From NCBI GenBank assembly GCA_965238125.1, contig OZ250179.1, forward strand, positions 1,240,001 through 1,304,000: a stretch of DNA of 64,000 bases, read 5' to 3'. Made by a program: the position numbers and the translations under genes. Positions 8,215-16,460 of this stretch are shown here, one piece after another (position 1 is the stretch's first letter; each line of letters begins with the position of its first letter). The notes under the pieces are model-generated. The model did not search any database. It saw only the letters and a program-made list of their open reading frames with translations, and was not told the DNA's origin. Source of the stretch: UBA6623 sp965238125. GTDB lineage: Bacteria > Acidobacteriota > Terriglobia > Bryobacterales > UBA6623.

Positions 8215-9132
8215 CTAGAAGTAATACCCGGGCCGGTGACGCACCCGCAGACGCCGCGTCTTCTTACCCGAGAGAACGACTTTGACTTTGCGGAAGCCGG
8301 GAGTGCCGCTCTGCGTGGGCGAATAGGCCAGGATGTATTGGTTACGAATGTCTTGGGCGATCTGCTGGGTGATCGCGTTCACCTCCTCGACGCTCTTAGG
8401 AAAGAACGCCGTACCCCCCGTGGTCCGCGCGAGGTGACGGACGGCCCGGGTCGCCCGTTTGGCGGACCCGCGATCTTCCTCGCTCAGCAGCCCGACCGCA
8501 TAGATCACGGTGTCTGTTTCTTGCAAGCGGCGGACGAGTTCTTCCAGCTCTACTATGCTGGCGTTGTCTTCCCCGTCGGTGACGATCAACAGGACTTGCT
8601 TGTCCCACTTGGCCTTCTCCTTCAAGTGATCGAGGGACATGCCGGTTGCGTCGTAGAGCGCCGTGCCGCCGCGCGAGTCGATTCGTTGCAGGGCGTCTTG
8701 CAGCCGTAATACATCGCTGGTGAAATCGCTGTCGAGGAAGGCCTCGTCATTGAAATTGACGATGAAGACCTCATCCTTGGGATTGGAGGCTTTGACGAAA
8801 TTGACGGCCGCCGTGTTGACCTGCTGTCGCTTGTCGCGCATGCTGCCGCTGTTGTCCACCAAGATCCCGAGCGAGACGGGAACGTCTTCACGACGAAAGA
8901 TCTTGAGGTTCTGTAGGACGTCTTCTTCGTAGACCTTGAAAACGCCTTGGGGCAGGTCGGTGACAAAATGCTCTTCCTTGTCGAACACGGAAGTGTGCAA
9001 GACAACCAGTTTCGTATCGGCCTTAAACGTAAGCCCGGGATCGTTGCCGGTTTCCTTGCCCGCGGGCTGCGCGACGGCGAGCGCGGTCGAGAGGGCGAGC
9101 AGGGCGGAGTGGCGGGCCAGGCGCGAGAGCAT
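8215..9132 (-). CDS. Secreted VWFA-domain protein, acidobacterial type
   Basis: A 305-residue exported protein. A signal peptide (MLSRLARHSALLALS and on to AVAQPA) precedes a beta-rich N-terminal region and a von Willebrand A domain with an intact MIDAS motif DNSGS and the downstream Asp of VTDGEDN. The C-terminus ends RVRHRPGYYF, the ending typical of the VWFA-related acidobacterial family (TIGR03436). Start at ATG 9132 is chosen because it begins the signal peptide; the frame is open to 9210. Function unknown; metal-dependent protein binding is inferred from the fold. A paralogue follows at 9443-10507. Confidence 0.85.
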   Translation of the reverse strand: MLSRLARHSALLALSTALAVAQPAGKETGNDPGLTFKADTKLVVLHTSVFDKEEHFVTDLPQGVFKVYEEDVLQNLKIFRREDVPVSLGILVDNSGSMRDKRQQVNTAAVNFVKASNPKDEVFIVNFNDEAFLDSDFTSDVLRLQDALQRIDSRGGTALYDATGMSLDHLKEKAKWDKQVLLIVTDGEDNASIVELEELVRRLQETDTVIYAVGLLSEEDRGSAKRATRAVRHLARTTGGTAFFPKSVEEVNAITQQIAQDIRNQYILAYSPTQSGTPGFRKVKVVLSGKKTRRLRVRHRPGYYF

Positions 9133-9292
9133 GGCAAAGGATCCGGTTGGGAAGGACGCCCTACCAGTCAAGCCGTGTCGGGAACTCATATTCACCGTCT
9201 TGTCGGTCACATCTCAGGGGCTGTAAACGCCATGAAAATGGGTGTCATTGGCCTTCCTGCCGCCCCTCCAGGGCTCTCCCGGGTGGGGCTTC

Positions 9293-9357
9293 TACCCAGG
9301 GTTGCGCCTTCGGCTCCACCCTGGGCTATATTCCTGCCGCCGCTTCGCGGCTCAACG
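9293..9357. repeat. Dispersed intergenic repeat (CCCAGGGTT...CTGGGCTATATTCC type)
   Basis: About 63 bp nearly identical to 40498-40560. It contains an internal palindrome, CCCAGGGTTGCGCC...CCACCCTGGG, followed by CTATATTCC and a second hairpin, GCCGCTTCGCGGC. It is non-coding and lies between two VWFA genes. Confidence 0.7.
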
Positions 9358-9414
9358 TTTTCGGCGTCTTGACGACTGTAAACGTAATGCACAATACTCT
9401 CGAAGGCCATTTTT

Positions 9415-9442
9415 GGAGGAGTCCCCATTTTTTCATGGCCCC
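9415..9442. repeat. Dispersed repeat with GGGGACT/AAAAAATG core
   Basis: The reverse complement contains CATGAAAAAATGGGGAC and is shared with 19102-19129 (22 bp with one mismatch). It abuts the stop codon of the VWFA gene at 9443. Confidence 0.5.
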
Positions 9443-10507
9443 TCAGCGGCTGGGTGCGTAATAGCCCAGCCGGTAGTGGGCGCGCAACGGCGGCATGCCC
9501 CGAATCTTCGACAGCGTCACGCGCACGCGCCGCCATTTCCCATCCTTCTTCTGATTCTTTGGGACGTACCCTAAAACATACTGGTTGCGAAGCTCGATCC
9601 CGATGCGCGCCGCCACATCGGGTAGCTCGTTCAAATTTTCGACCGGGAACTGGCGTCCGCCGGTCTGTTCGGCAATCTCGGTCAGCAGACTCGGCCCCGA
9701 CAGCTCCTCGGGGGTGCGGCCGCGCGAGGAAACCGGCTCAAAGATCCCGATGGCGTAGATCTGCACGTCGGCTTCCTTCACCAAGCGCTTGATTTCCCGA
9801 CCCGTGTAGCGGCTGCTGTTGTCGCCGCCGTCGGAGATCACCAGCAAAGCCTTCTTCGTGTTCGAGGCCTCTTTCATCTGGTTGATCGCCAGATAGATGG
9901 CGTCGAGCAACGCGGTACGCCCTTTCGATTGCGTGAAGGTCAGGCGATTCTGAATCTCTTCCAAACTGCGCGTGAAGCCGCCCATTAACTCCGGCCGGTC
10001 ATTGAACTGGATGAGAAAGAATTCGTCTTCCGGGTTGGCGGTTCGGAAGAACTGGGCCACCGCCTCGCGGGCCTTGCCCATCTTGTAGCCCATGCTCCCG
10101 CTGGCATCGAAAACGATCCCCAACGAGATCGGCGCGTCCTCGGCCCCGAATTGCGTGATTTCCTGGTTGACCTTGTCCTCGAGCACCTTGAAATGTTCCT
10201 TCTCGAGTCCGGTGACAAGACGGCTCATCGGGTCGCTGACAGTCACGTTGATCAACACCAACGGAACGTCGACCTTGATGGTTTCCGTGCGAACGCCAGT
10301 TTCCGAAACCTGAACCGTTTCTTCAGCTCGGGTCTTGAGTTCTACCTTCGCGTCCTCGGCCGGGCCGGCCGCGGGCAGAAGCAACAAGTAGACTACGGGC
10401 TCCGCGATCCATGGGCGACGGCAATCGAAACAACGGTTCCGTGTGCCCCGGCGGAGGGCCGCCGAAAGCCCCCGCATCCAATTTTTTCGCGCGATGGGAT
10501 GCCGCAA
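9443..10507 (-). CDS. VWFA-domain protein, acidobacterial type (paralogue)
   Basis: A 354-residue protein with a VWFA domain: MIDAS DASGS in GIVFDASGSMGYK, TALLDAIY, and LVISDGGDN. It ends RAHYRLGYYAPSR, matching the family C-terminus. The N-terminus has a hydrophobic stretch (VVYLLLLPAAG, about residues 38-48) preceded by many Arg, an unusually long n-region for a signal peptide; ATG 10477 is an alternative start. It is transcribed with its paralogue at 8215-9132, about 310 bp upstream of it, and probably arose by duplication, though the two share mainly the domain motifs. Confidence 0.83.
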   Translation of the reverse strand: MRHPIARKNWMRGLSAALRRGTRNRCFDCRRPWIAEPVVYLLLLPAAGPAEDAKVELKTRAEETVQVSETGVRTETIKVDVPLVLINVTVSDPMSRLVTGLEKEHFKVLEDKVNQEITQFGAEDAPISLGIVFDASGSMGYKMGKAREAVAQFFRTANPEDEFFLIQFNDRPELMGGFTRSLEEIQNRLTFTQSKGRTALLDAIYLAINQMKEASNTKKALLVISDGGDNSSRYTGREIKRLVKEADVQIYAIGIFEPVSSRGRTPEELSGPSLLTEIAEQTGGRQFPVENLNELPDVAARIGIELRNQYVLGYVPKNQKKDGKWRRVRVTLSKIRGMPPLRAHYRLGYYAPSR

Positions 10508-10855
10508 TGCGATTAAATTCTAACATACAAATCGGCCTGTGCTAGACTTGAGCTTACCGTTGCGCGGCCCCTAATTGAATGCTGCTCCAGGCGGTCCCGA
10601 GGAGGCATTTTTAGGCTCGCCGCGCTGTTCGATCCACTTTTGTCAACGCGAGGTAAGCGGATTCGGAATGCCCCGTAGGCGGCCTGTTCGTTCTCAACGA
10701 AAATCGTCAGGCCCTTCTCAGCCCCTCCGGACCACTCTCCCCTTTTTCCGTGCCGCCGAGTGCGGACCCGACAACTCTCTTTTTTTCTTGATGTTGGGAG
10801 AGGTTTGCGAGAGCGGCGGCCTGCCGCTCTCGTCTTCGCGGGTAGTCGAGGACCT
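10508..10855. other. Divergent intergenic region upstream of pyrG
   Basis: Separates the minus-strand VWFA gene from plus-strand pyrG. It contains a pyrimidine stretch (CTCTCTTTTTTTCTTG, 10775-10790) and the hairpin listed separately. No gene seen. Confidence 0.5.
10808..10832 (+). promoter_or_regulatory. Perfect hairpin in the pyrG leader
   Basis: CGAGAGCGGC and GCCGCTCTCG pair perfectly (10 bp) around the loop GGCCT, ending 23 nt before the pyrG ATG. There is no following T-run, so it is not an ordinary intrinsic terminator. It may be an intergenic palindrome or a leader structure affecting pyrG expression. Confidence 0.45.
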
Positions 10856-12514
10856 ATGAAGAAATATCTGTTCGTCACTGGCGGCGTTGTTTCGTCCTTG
10901 GGCAAAGGGATCGCGGCGGCTTCGATCGGCTGCCTACTCGAGAGCCGCGGCCTGCGCGTCACGCTCCAGAAATGCGACCCCTATCTCAATGTCGATCCCG
11001 GCACAATGAGTCCTTTTCAGCACGGTGAAGTTTACGTGACCGACGACGGCGCGGAGACCGATCTGGACCTCGGCCACTACGAGCGCTTCACCCACGCCAA
11101 GCTGACCCAAGCCAACAACATCACCAGTGGCCGCATTTACGAACGTATCCTGGCGAAGGAGAGACGGGGCGACTACTTGGGCAAAACCGTCCAGGTGATT
11201 CCCCATGTGACCAACGAGATCAAAGACGCCATCCGCAAGGTCTCGACCAACGATGTTGACGTCGTCATCGTCGAGATCGGCGGCACGGTGGGTGATATCG
11301 AGTCTTTGCCATTCTTGGAAGCGATTCGCCAGATGAGGCACGAGTTGGGGCGGAAGAATTGCGCTTTCGTTCACGTCACGCTGGTTCCCTGGATTGCCGC
11401 CGCCGGAGAGCTGAAGACGAAACCCACGCAACACAGCGTCAAGGAAATGCGGGGTATCGGCATCCAGCCCGATTTGCTGCTGTGCCGCACCGAGACGGAG
11501 TTATCCGAGGAACTGCGCGCCAAGATTGCGCTGTTTTGCGATGTGGACCGCGAAGCCGTGATCGGGGCCCGCGACGTCAGTTCGGTCTACCAGATCCCCG
11601 CGATCTTCGCCCGCGAAGGGGTGGACGAAATCATACTGCGTCACTTGGAACTGGAAACCCCGCCGCGCGACCTGACGGCATGGGAGGAAATGATCCACCG
11701 TCTGAAACATCCCCAAGGTGAGGTGACGATCGGCATCGTCGGGAAGTACGCGAGCTACGAGGATTCCTATAAGAGCCTTAAGGAATCGCTGCTGCATGGC
11801 GGCTTACACCACGGCTTGCGGGTCAACGTGAGTTGGATCGAAGCCGAAAACATCACCGCCTCCACGGCTCACCACGAGTTGCGTGACGTCGACGGCATCC
11901 TCGTCCCCGGCGGCTTCGGCGAACGCGGTATCGAAGGAAAGATCGAGGCCATACGCTACGCTCGCGAAAACAAAGTCCCCTACTTCGGTATTTGCCTCGG
12001 GATGCAGACGATGGTCATCGAGTTCGCGCGTAACGTATGCGGCCTCAAGGGCGCTGATTCGACGGAATTCGATCCAGGGACGCCCCATCGTTTGTTTTTC
12101 AAGTTGCGTGAGCTCAAGGGCGTCGAGGATCTCGGCGGTACGATGCGCCTGGGCGCTTGGCCCTGTCGCATAGCCCCGGAGAGTCTCGCGCACGCGGCCT
12201 ATGGGGCCGAAGAAGTCAGCGAGCGCCACCGTCATCGCTACGAGTTCAATCGGGAGTATGGCGAGACGATCGAGAGTCACGGCATGCTGATCTCGGGTGA
12301 AACTCCCGGCGGCACCTACGTCGAGATTTGCGAATTGCCGGGCCATCCCTGGTTCTTGGGCTGTCAGTTCCACCCGGAATTCAAGTCCAAACCGCTCGAG
12401 CCGCATCCGCTGTTCCGCGATTTCGTCGGCGCGGCCCATCAATTCCACGGCCGCCGGGTAGCGGTCGAGCAGCGGGCCGAAGAAGAGCAGTTCTTGCGCG
12501 TCCGCATGGGCTGA
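10856..12514 (+). CDS. pyrG: CTP synthase
   Basis: A 552-residue enzyme that makes CTP from UTP using ATP and glutamine. The N-terminal synthase domain starts KYLFVTGGVVSSLGKGI, with the P-loop-like SSLGKG and the DPYLNVDPGTMSPFQHGEV segment. The C-terminal class I glutamine amidotransferase domain has the nucleophile Cys380 in GICLGMQ and His506/Glu508 in QFHPEF. Start ATG 10856 is supported by GAGG upstream and by the conserved MKKYLFVTGG N-terminus. It is followed by kdsA after 100 bp. Confidence 0.97.
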   Translation: MKKYLFVTGGVVSSLGKGIAAASIGCLLESRGLRVTLQKCDPYLNVDPGTMSPFQHGEVYVTDDGAETDLDLGHYERFTHAKLTQANNITSGRIYERILAKERRGDYLGKTVQVIPHVTNEIKDAIRKVSTNDVDVVIVEIGGTVGDIESLPFLEAIRQMRHELGRKNCAFVHVTLVPWIAAAGELKTKPTQHSVKEMRGIGIQPDLLLCRTETELSEELRAKIALFCDVDREAVIGARDVSSVYQIPAIFAREGVDEIILRHLELETPPRDLTAWEEMIHRLKHPQGEVTIGIVGKYASYEDSYKSLKESLLHGGLHHGLRVNVSWIEAENITASTAHHELRDVDGILVPGGFGERGIEGKIEAIRYARENKVPYFGICLGMQTMVIEFARNVCGLKGADSTEFDPGTPHRLFFKLRELKGVEDLGGTMRLGAWPCRIAPESLAHAAYGAEEVSERHRHRYEFNREYGETIESHGMLISGETPGGTYVEICELPGHPWFLGCQFHPEFKSKPLEPHPLFRDFVGAAHQFHGRRVAVEQRAEEEQFLRVRMG

Positions 12515-12614
12515 TACCCTCCCCGGAATCTCCCTGACCGGATACAGTGCCCAGAGCGCAAGCGACGGGCCAAGCGAGGGCCAAGCCGCGGTGGGTACGT
12601 ACTATAAGTAGATA

Positions 12615-13478
12615 GTGGACCCGCGGCCTCCCGATTCCCCAAGGCTTGCCCGCGTCGATTCCCTTGTGATCGGCGATCAAGCACCCCTCGCGCTGATCTG
12701 CGGCCCTTGCGTGATCGAGTCCGAGGATCACGCCGTCTCGATCGCGCGGGTGGTCGCCGAAGCCGCCGCGCGGGCCGGGATGGCCGCCGTCTTCAAGGCG
12801 TCGTTTGACAAGGCGAATCGCACCAGCGTCGATTCCTACCGCAGGCCGGGCCTCGATGAAGGCCTGCGCATCTTGGGCACAGTCAAGCGCGAGACCGGCC
12901 TGCCGGTTCTCACCGACATCCACGAGCCGAGTCAAGTCGAGCCGGCGGCCGAAGTTTGCGACGTTCTGCAAATTCCGGCCTTCTTGTGCCGGCAGACCGA
13001 TCTATTGGTCGAAGCCGGCAAGAGCGGACGCGCCGTCAATATCAAGAAGGGCCAATTCCTCGCGCCCATGGATATGCGGTACGCGGCCGAAAAGGTCGCA
13101 AGCACCGGAAACCACAACATTCTGCTGACCGAACGCGGGACGTCGTTCGGGTATCAAAATCTAGTCGTCGATTTCCGGGGCCTCGCGATGATGAGCGAGA
13201 TGGGCTATCCGGTCGTGCTCGACGTAACCCACAGTTTGCAGCTGCCCGGGGCGGGGAAGGGGTCGAGCGGCGGTCAGCCGGCGTATATTGAGCCGCTGGC
13301 CAGGGCGGGCGTGGCGGTGGGCGTCGATGCGGTCTTCTTCGAAGTCCATGAGGATCCGCCTCGCGCTCTCTCCGACGGCGCGAACGCACTGCTGTTGGAC
13401 CGGCTGGCGCCGCTGCTCGAGACGTTGGTCGCGCTTGACCGTCTTGTCGGAAGCAGGCCACCGGCGAGCCGCCGATAA
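12615..13478 (+). CDS. kdsA: 3-deoxy-8-phosphooctulonate (Kdo-8-P) synthase, metal-dependent class
   Basis: A 287-residue enzyme condensing PEP with arabinose 5-phosphate to Kdo-8-P for lipopolysaccharide synthesis. All four metal ligands of the metal-dependent class are present as Cys32, His206, Glu243 and Asp254. Each is offset by exactly 21 from Aquifex Cys11, His185, Glu222 and Asp233. The metal-independent class has Asn in place of the Cys. The frame starts at GTG 12615. The neighbour pyrG supplies CTP, which is needed for CMP-Kdo, a sensible pairing and a common one. It implies that the host makes LPS. Confidence 0.94.
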   Translation: MDPRPPDSPRLARVDSLVIGDQAPLALICGPCVIESEDHAVSIARVVAEAAARAGMAAVFKASFDKANRTSVDSYRRPGLDEGLRILGTVKRETGLPVLTDIHEPSQVEPAAEVCDVLQIPAFLCRQTDLLVEAGKSGRAVNIKKGQFLAPMDMRYAAEKVASTGNHNILLTERGTSFGYQNLVVDFRGLAMMSEMGYPVVLDVTHSLQLPGAGKGSSGGQPAYIEPLARAGVAVGVDAVFFEVHEDPPRALSDGANALLLDRLAPLLETLVALDRLVGSRPPASRR

Positions 13479-14147
13479 GCGGTTTCCGAGCCCTGAGCGC
13501 AAGCGACGGGCCTGCCTGCCCCCTTTGTACCACCCCCCCAAAGCCCCAGAGCCTGCCGCGGGCTCCCTCACGGCCGTTGTTTCGGTAACTCGCCGGGGAA
13601 GGAGTTGGGACGTGGGCGCACCGGCCCAAGGATGATCAAGTCGCGTGGCGTACTCGGCATCACGCGGCATGTGATTCGGCTACTTGTGATTTAGGTTGCC
13701 GGTGGCCGGCCCGTCGCTCGCGCTCAGGGCTTCCATGAGAGGTGGGTCGCTTGTCAAGGGCGGTCGTTGGGAGGCGTTGGTCGGTTTGTCGGATCCGGCC
13801 CGGGTCCTCATGCCTTGCGGCGCGTTGAGGACCGGGCTTCCATTCGCAGTGTTATCGGTCTCGTTGTTGACCTCTGCTGGTTGGGGTCCGGTCTTTCGGC
13901 GCTGCTCTCTCTGTTGCGGCTTCGACCCATCCTCGAAAGAATCGGCCTGCCTGCCCAGAGCCCGCAGTCACCGTGACACGATCTCGATTCTCCGCCGCGG
14001 CCTCGCTTCGTCCGCCCAATCCCCTACTCCCTTCCTTTCAACAGGAATCTTCTTGCCGCCGAGTCCCCGTTAGGGGGCTCGCGGATGTCCTCATCACGTT
14101 GCTTCATCCGAAACCGTTGCCGCCGACTGCGCCTCATCGTCCCTGCC
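13479..14147. other. Gene-free region between kdsA and IS110 transposase
   Basis: About 670 bp with no acceptable gene. It holds a 23-bp inverted repeat (13490-13512 versus 13708-13730, one mismatch, core CAAGCGACGGGCC) and another inverted repeat, CCCGGGTCCTCA (13799-13810) with TGAGGACCGGG (about 13826-13836). The 3' part lies downstream of the IS110 transposase and may belong to that element, whose end I cannot place. Confidence 0.5.
13490..13730. repeat. 23-bp inverted repeat pair (GAGCGCAAGCGACGGGC type)
   Basis: 13490-13512 and the complement of 13708-13730 match at 22 of 23 positions. A further partial copy, AGAGCGCAAGCGACGGGCC, lies at 12553-12571 between pyrG and kdsA. It is a dispersed intergenic repeat. 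Confidence 0.6.
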
Positions 14148-15344
14148 TTATGGGGAAACCGTTTCCGTCAGCCCGTGCAGCGGATCGTAGTTTTCTTGTT
14201 TCACCCACAACACATGCATCAGCACCGCCAACTTGCGCGCCACCGCCACCACCGCCCGCTTCTTCGCATGTCCTCCGCCGCGCGCCGCCAAACCCAAACC
14301 CCAGCGCCTGAGCGTGGAGTCGGTCCCGAACGGCCCCAGCACCCAGTGCGCGCACTGAATCAACGTCCGCCGCAGCAGCGGATCTCCCGATTTCGTCACG
14401 CCCAGCCGCAGTGACCGCTCGCCCGATTGGCGTTGCTTGGGACGCAGCCCCACCAGCGCGCCGACCTGCCGCGAACGCTTCACGCGGCCCGGGTCGTTGT
14501 CGAGCGCCAACACGAACGTCAACGCCGTCAGCGGCCCCACCCCTCCGATCGTTCGCAGCCGCTCGACCGCTGCGTATTGCTTGCCCAACGCGACGATTTG
14601 TTTGTCATATTCGCGGATCGTCGCGCCGAGGCTTTCGATTTGTGTCGCCACCCCCAACAACGCCGCGTGCAACACCTCGGGGCAGGCCTCCCGGACGCGC
14701 TCGACCCATTGGTTCTGGGCGCATCGGCCCAAGCGGATGCCGTGCGACTTCGCCATGCCGCGCAAACTCCCTTTCAATTTCGTGCGGCACTCGAGCACGG
14801 CCTCGCGCGCCCGCAACAACGTGCGTTGTTGTTCGGTCTCGAGCTTGCGCGGCGCGACGGGATTCAACAGGGCCGGGTTGGTGCGTCCCAGCTCGGCCAA
14901 CCAATAGGCGTCGTTGCGGTCGTTTTTCGAGTCGGATTGGCTGATTAAACGCAATTGCCGCGCGTCGGCGACGAGCACGTCGTGGGCGAGGGCGGCCAGG
15001 CGGCGGCGAATCCAGTTGCTGTGGCTGCCGGTTTCGATCACAATGCGCAGCCGCGGCCAACGGCGGAACCAGCGATCCAAGGCCTCCGGGCGGGTGGGGA
15101 CTTGGCATTCCTCGAGGCTTTCGCCGGCGAGGTCGGTGAGCCGTACGAAGCAACGTTTGTCGCCGATGTCGACGCCGGCGACGGCGCAAATTTCGTTGTC
15201 TTTTTGCATCTGGATGCGTTGTTGCGCCAACTGTTGTTCGAGCTGGGTGAGTTGGCGGGTCTTCGCTTGTGAGCTGTCGGCTTTCTTGGTTTGGTGTTTG
15301 TCGGTTTGGTTCTTGTCGGTCTGTTGTTTGCTATTCTTCTTCAT
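14148..15344 (-). CDS. IS110-family transposase (DEDD recombinase)
   Basis: A 398-residue transposase. The RuvC-like domain carries the DEDD tetrad as Asp59 (AGVDIGD), Glu104 (IVIETGS), Asp142 and Asp145 (SKNDRND). The C-terminal Tnp_20 domain has IGGVGPLTA and the serine-containing GLRPKQRQSGERS and TKSGDPLLRR stretches. ATG 15344 is preceded by a strong AAGGAGG; earlier in-frame codons are rejected. The N-terminus has an unusual Lys/Gln/Thr-rich extension of about 45 residues. IS110 elements use a bridge RNA encoded next to the transposase, and no terminal repeats are visible, so the element ends are not called. Confidence 0.93.
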   Translation of the reverse strand: MKKNSKQQTDKNQTDKHQTKKADSSQAKTRQLTQLEQQLAQQRIQMQKDNEICAVAGVDIGDKRCFVRLTDLAGESLEECQVPTRPEALDRWFRRWPRLRIVIETGSHSNWIRRRLAALAHDVLVADARQLRLISQSDSKNDRNDAYWLAELGRTNPALLNPVAPRKLETEQQRTLLRAREAVLECRTKLKGSLRGMAKSHGIRLGRCAQNQWVERVREACPEVLHAALLGVATQIESLGATIREYDKQIVALGKQYAAVERLRTIGGVGPLTALTFVLALDNDPGRVKRSRQVGALVGLRPKQRQSGERSLRLGVTKSGDPLLRRTLIQCAHWVLGPFGTDSTLRRWGLGLAARGGGHAKKRAVVAVARKLAVLMHVLWVKQENYDPLHGLTETVSP

Positions 15345-15534
15345 GGCTGGTCGCCTCCTTTTCAAAAATCCATTGCACCTCCCTTGTGGAGAAGTGCGCT
15401 GCTGCCGGTAGCCTACCGCTTCCCGGCTCCAAGCGACCAGCCTCTCATCCCATCTCTGTATCTGGTTTGCGGCGATGCGTGGATCGGCTCTGCTATTCTT
15501 TTTGTCGGGCGAAGCGCTGAAATTAGTCCTGACG
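15345..15534. other. Leader region upstream of IS110 transposase
   Basis: 190 bp between the IS110 start and the divergent FGE-like gene. It includes short complementary segments (for example GCTGCCGGTAGCC). It could encode a bridge RNA if the element is of the IS110 proper subgroup, but I cannot fold it here. Confidence 0.3.
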
Positions 15535-16440
15535 ATGCGAATTTCGTGGCTCATCGCGGTATCGGCAACCTGCCTCGCGGCGGCTATCCTTGGCTTCGCG
15601 AGCCCTCCCGCCGAGGACACGTCGTCGCCTCGGGGCGAGGGCCTGCCGAAGATTACCGTTAATCCGCGAGACGGGCTTGAGTACGCCTGGATCCCCCCGG
15701 GCGAGTATTGGATGGGCTGCTCCGGCGACGACGACCTTTGCGAAGAAATCGAACGGCCCCGCCATAAGGTTCGTTTGACGAAGGGGTTTTGGATAGGCCG
15801 CAGGGAAGTCTCCGTCCGCGCTTACCAGCGGTACACAAAATCAACGAAACGCAAGATGCCGCCCAAGCCGAACGAGACACCTTTCGCCGAACTAAGGAAA
15901 AAGAAGAAAGGTTGGTCGCGGGCGATCGCCGAGGCCTTCGACTCAGGGCCGGGGCAAAAACAAGGCAGGCCGATTGTTTCCGTCACCCATGCCGAAGCGG
16001 CTGCCTATTGCGAGTTTGCCGAAGGACGCTTGCCGACCGAAGCCGAGTGGGAGTACGCCGCCCGCGGCGGACAGTCCGATTGGCGCTATCCCTGGGGCGA
16101 CGAGCTGACCCATGAGCAGGCCAACTACGGTAACGTCGCGGGAAGAGACCGTTGGCGCTACACCGCGCCGGTCGGCAGTTTCGAGCACAATGGTTACGGT
16201 CTCTACGATATGGCCGGGAATGTCTGGGAATGGTGTTCCGATTGGGAGGACGGCAACTATTTTCTCAACACGCCGGCGGAAGATCCTCAAGGGCCCGATC
16301 AAGGCGACGCGAAGATCATTCGGGGCGGTTCCTGGGGCTTTGGCCCGAGATATTTACGCGTTTGCGCCCGCGCCATGGCCGATCCGGCGAGTCGGGGCGA
16401 CGGTGTCGGATTTCGCTGCGTGGTGGAGGAACTGAAGTAG
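15535..16440 (+). CDS. Secreted formylglycine-generating-enzyme-like (FGE-sulfatase domain) protein
   Basis: A 301-residue protein with a signal peptide from ATG 15535 (MRISWLIAVSATCLAAAILG) and a full SUMF1/FGE-sulfatase fold: IPPGEYWMGC, RREVSVRAYQRY, LPTEAEWEYAARGG, YPWGDE, GNVWEWCSDW, and IRGGSW...GFRC. The paired active-site cysteines of true formylglycine-generating enzymes (in the GGSF-C-x4-C region) are absent; the equivalent stretch reads FGPRYLRVCARAMADP. It is more likely a paralogous extracytoplasmic domain protein than a sulfatase activator. Confidence 0.8.
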   Translation: MRISWLIAVSATCLAAAILGFASPPAEDTSSPRGEGLPKITVNPRDGLEYAWIPPGEYWMGCSGDDDLCEEIERPRHKVRLTKGFWIGRREVSVRAYQRYTKSTKRKMPPKPNETPFAELRKKKKGWSRAIAEAFDSGPGQKQGRPIVSVTHAEAAAYCEFAEGRLPTEAEWEYAARGGQSDWRYPWGDELTHEQANYGNVAGRDRWRYTAPVGSFEHNGYGLYDMAGNVWEWCSDWEDGNYFLNTPAEDPQGPDQGDAKIIRGGSWGFGPRYLRVCARAMADPASRGDGVGFRCVVEELK

Positions 16441-16460
16441 CGTCGCTTCCGCCGACTCCC

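Noticed and set aside
14411..15411. Several open frames of 150-180 codons antisense to the IS110 transposase
   Set aside because: They are shadows of a GC-rich gene: Arg/Pro/Ala-rich composition with no family signature, while the minus-strand frame is a clear transposase.
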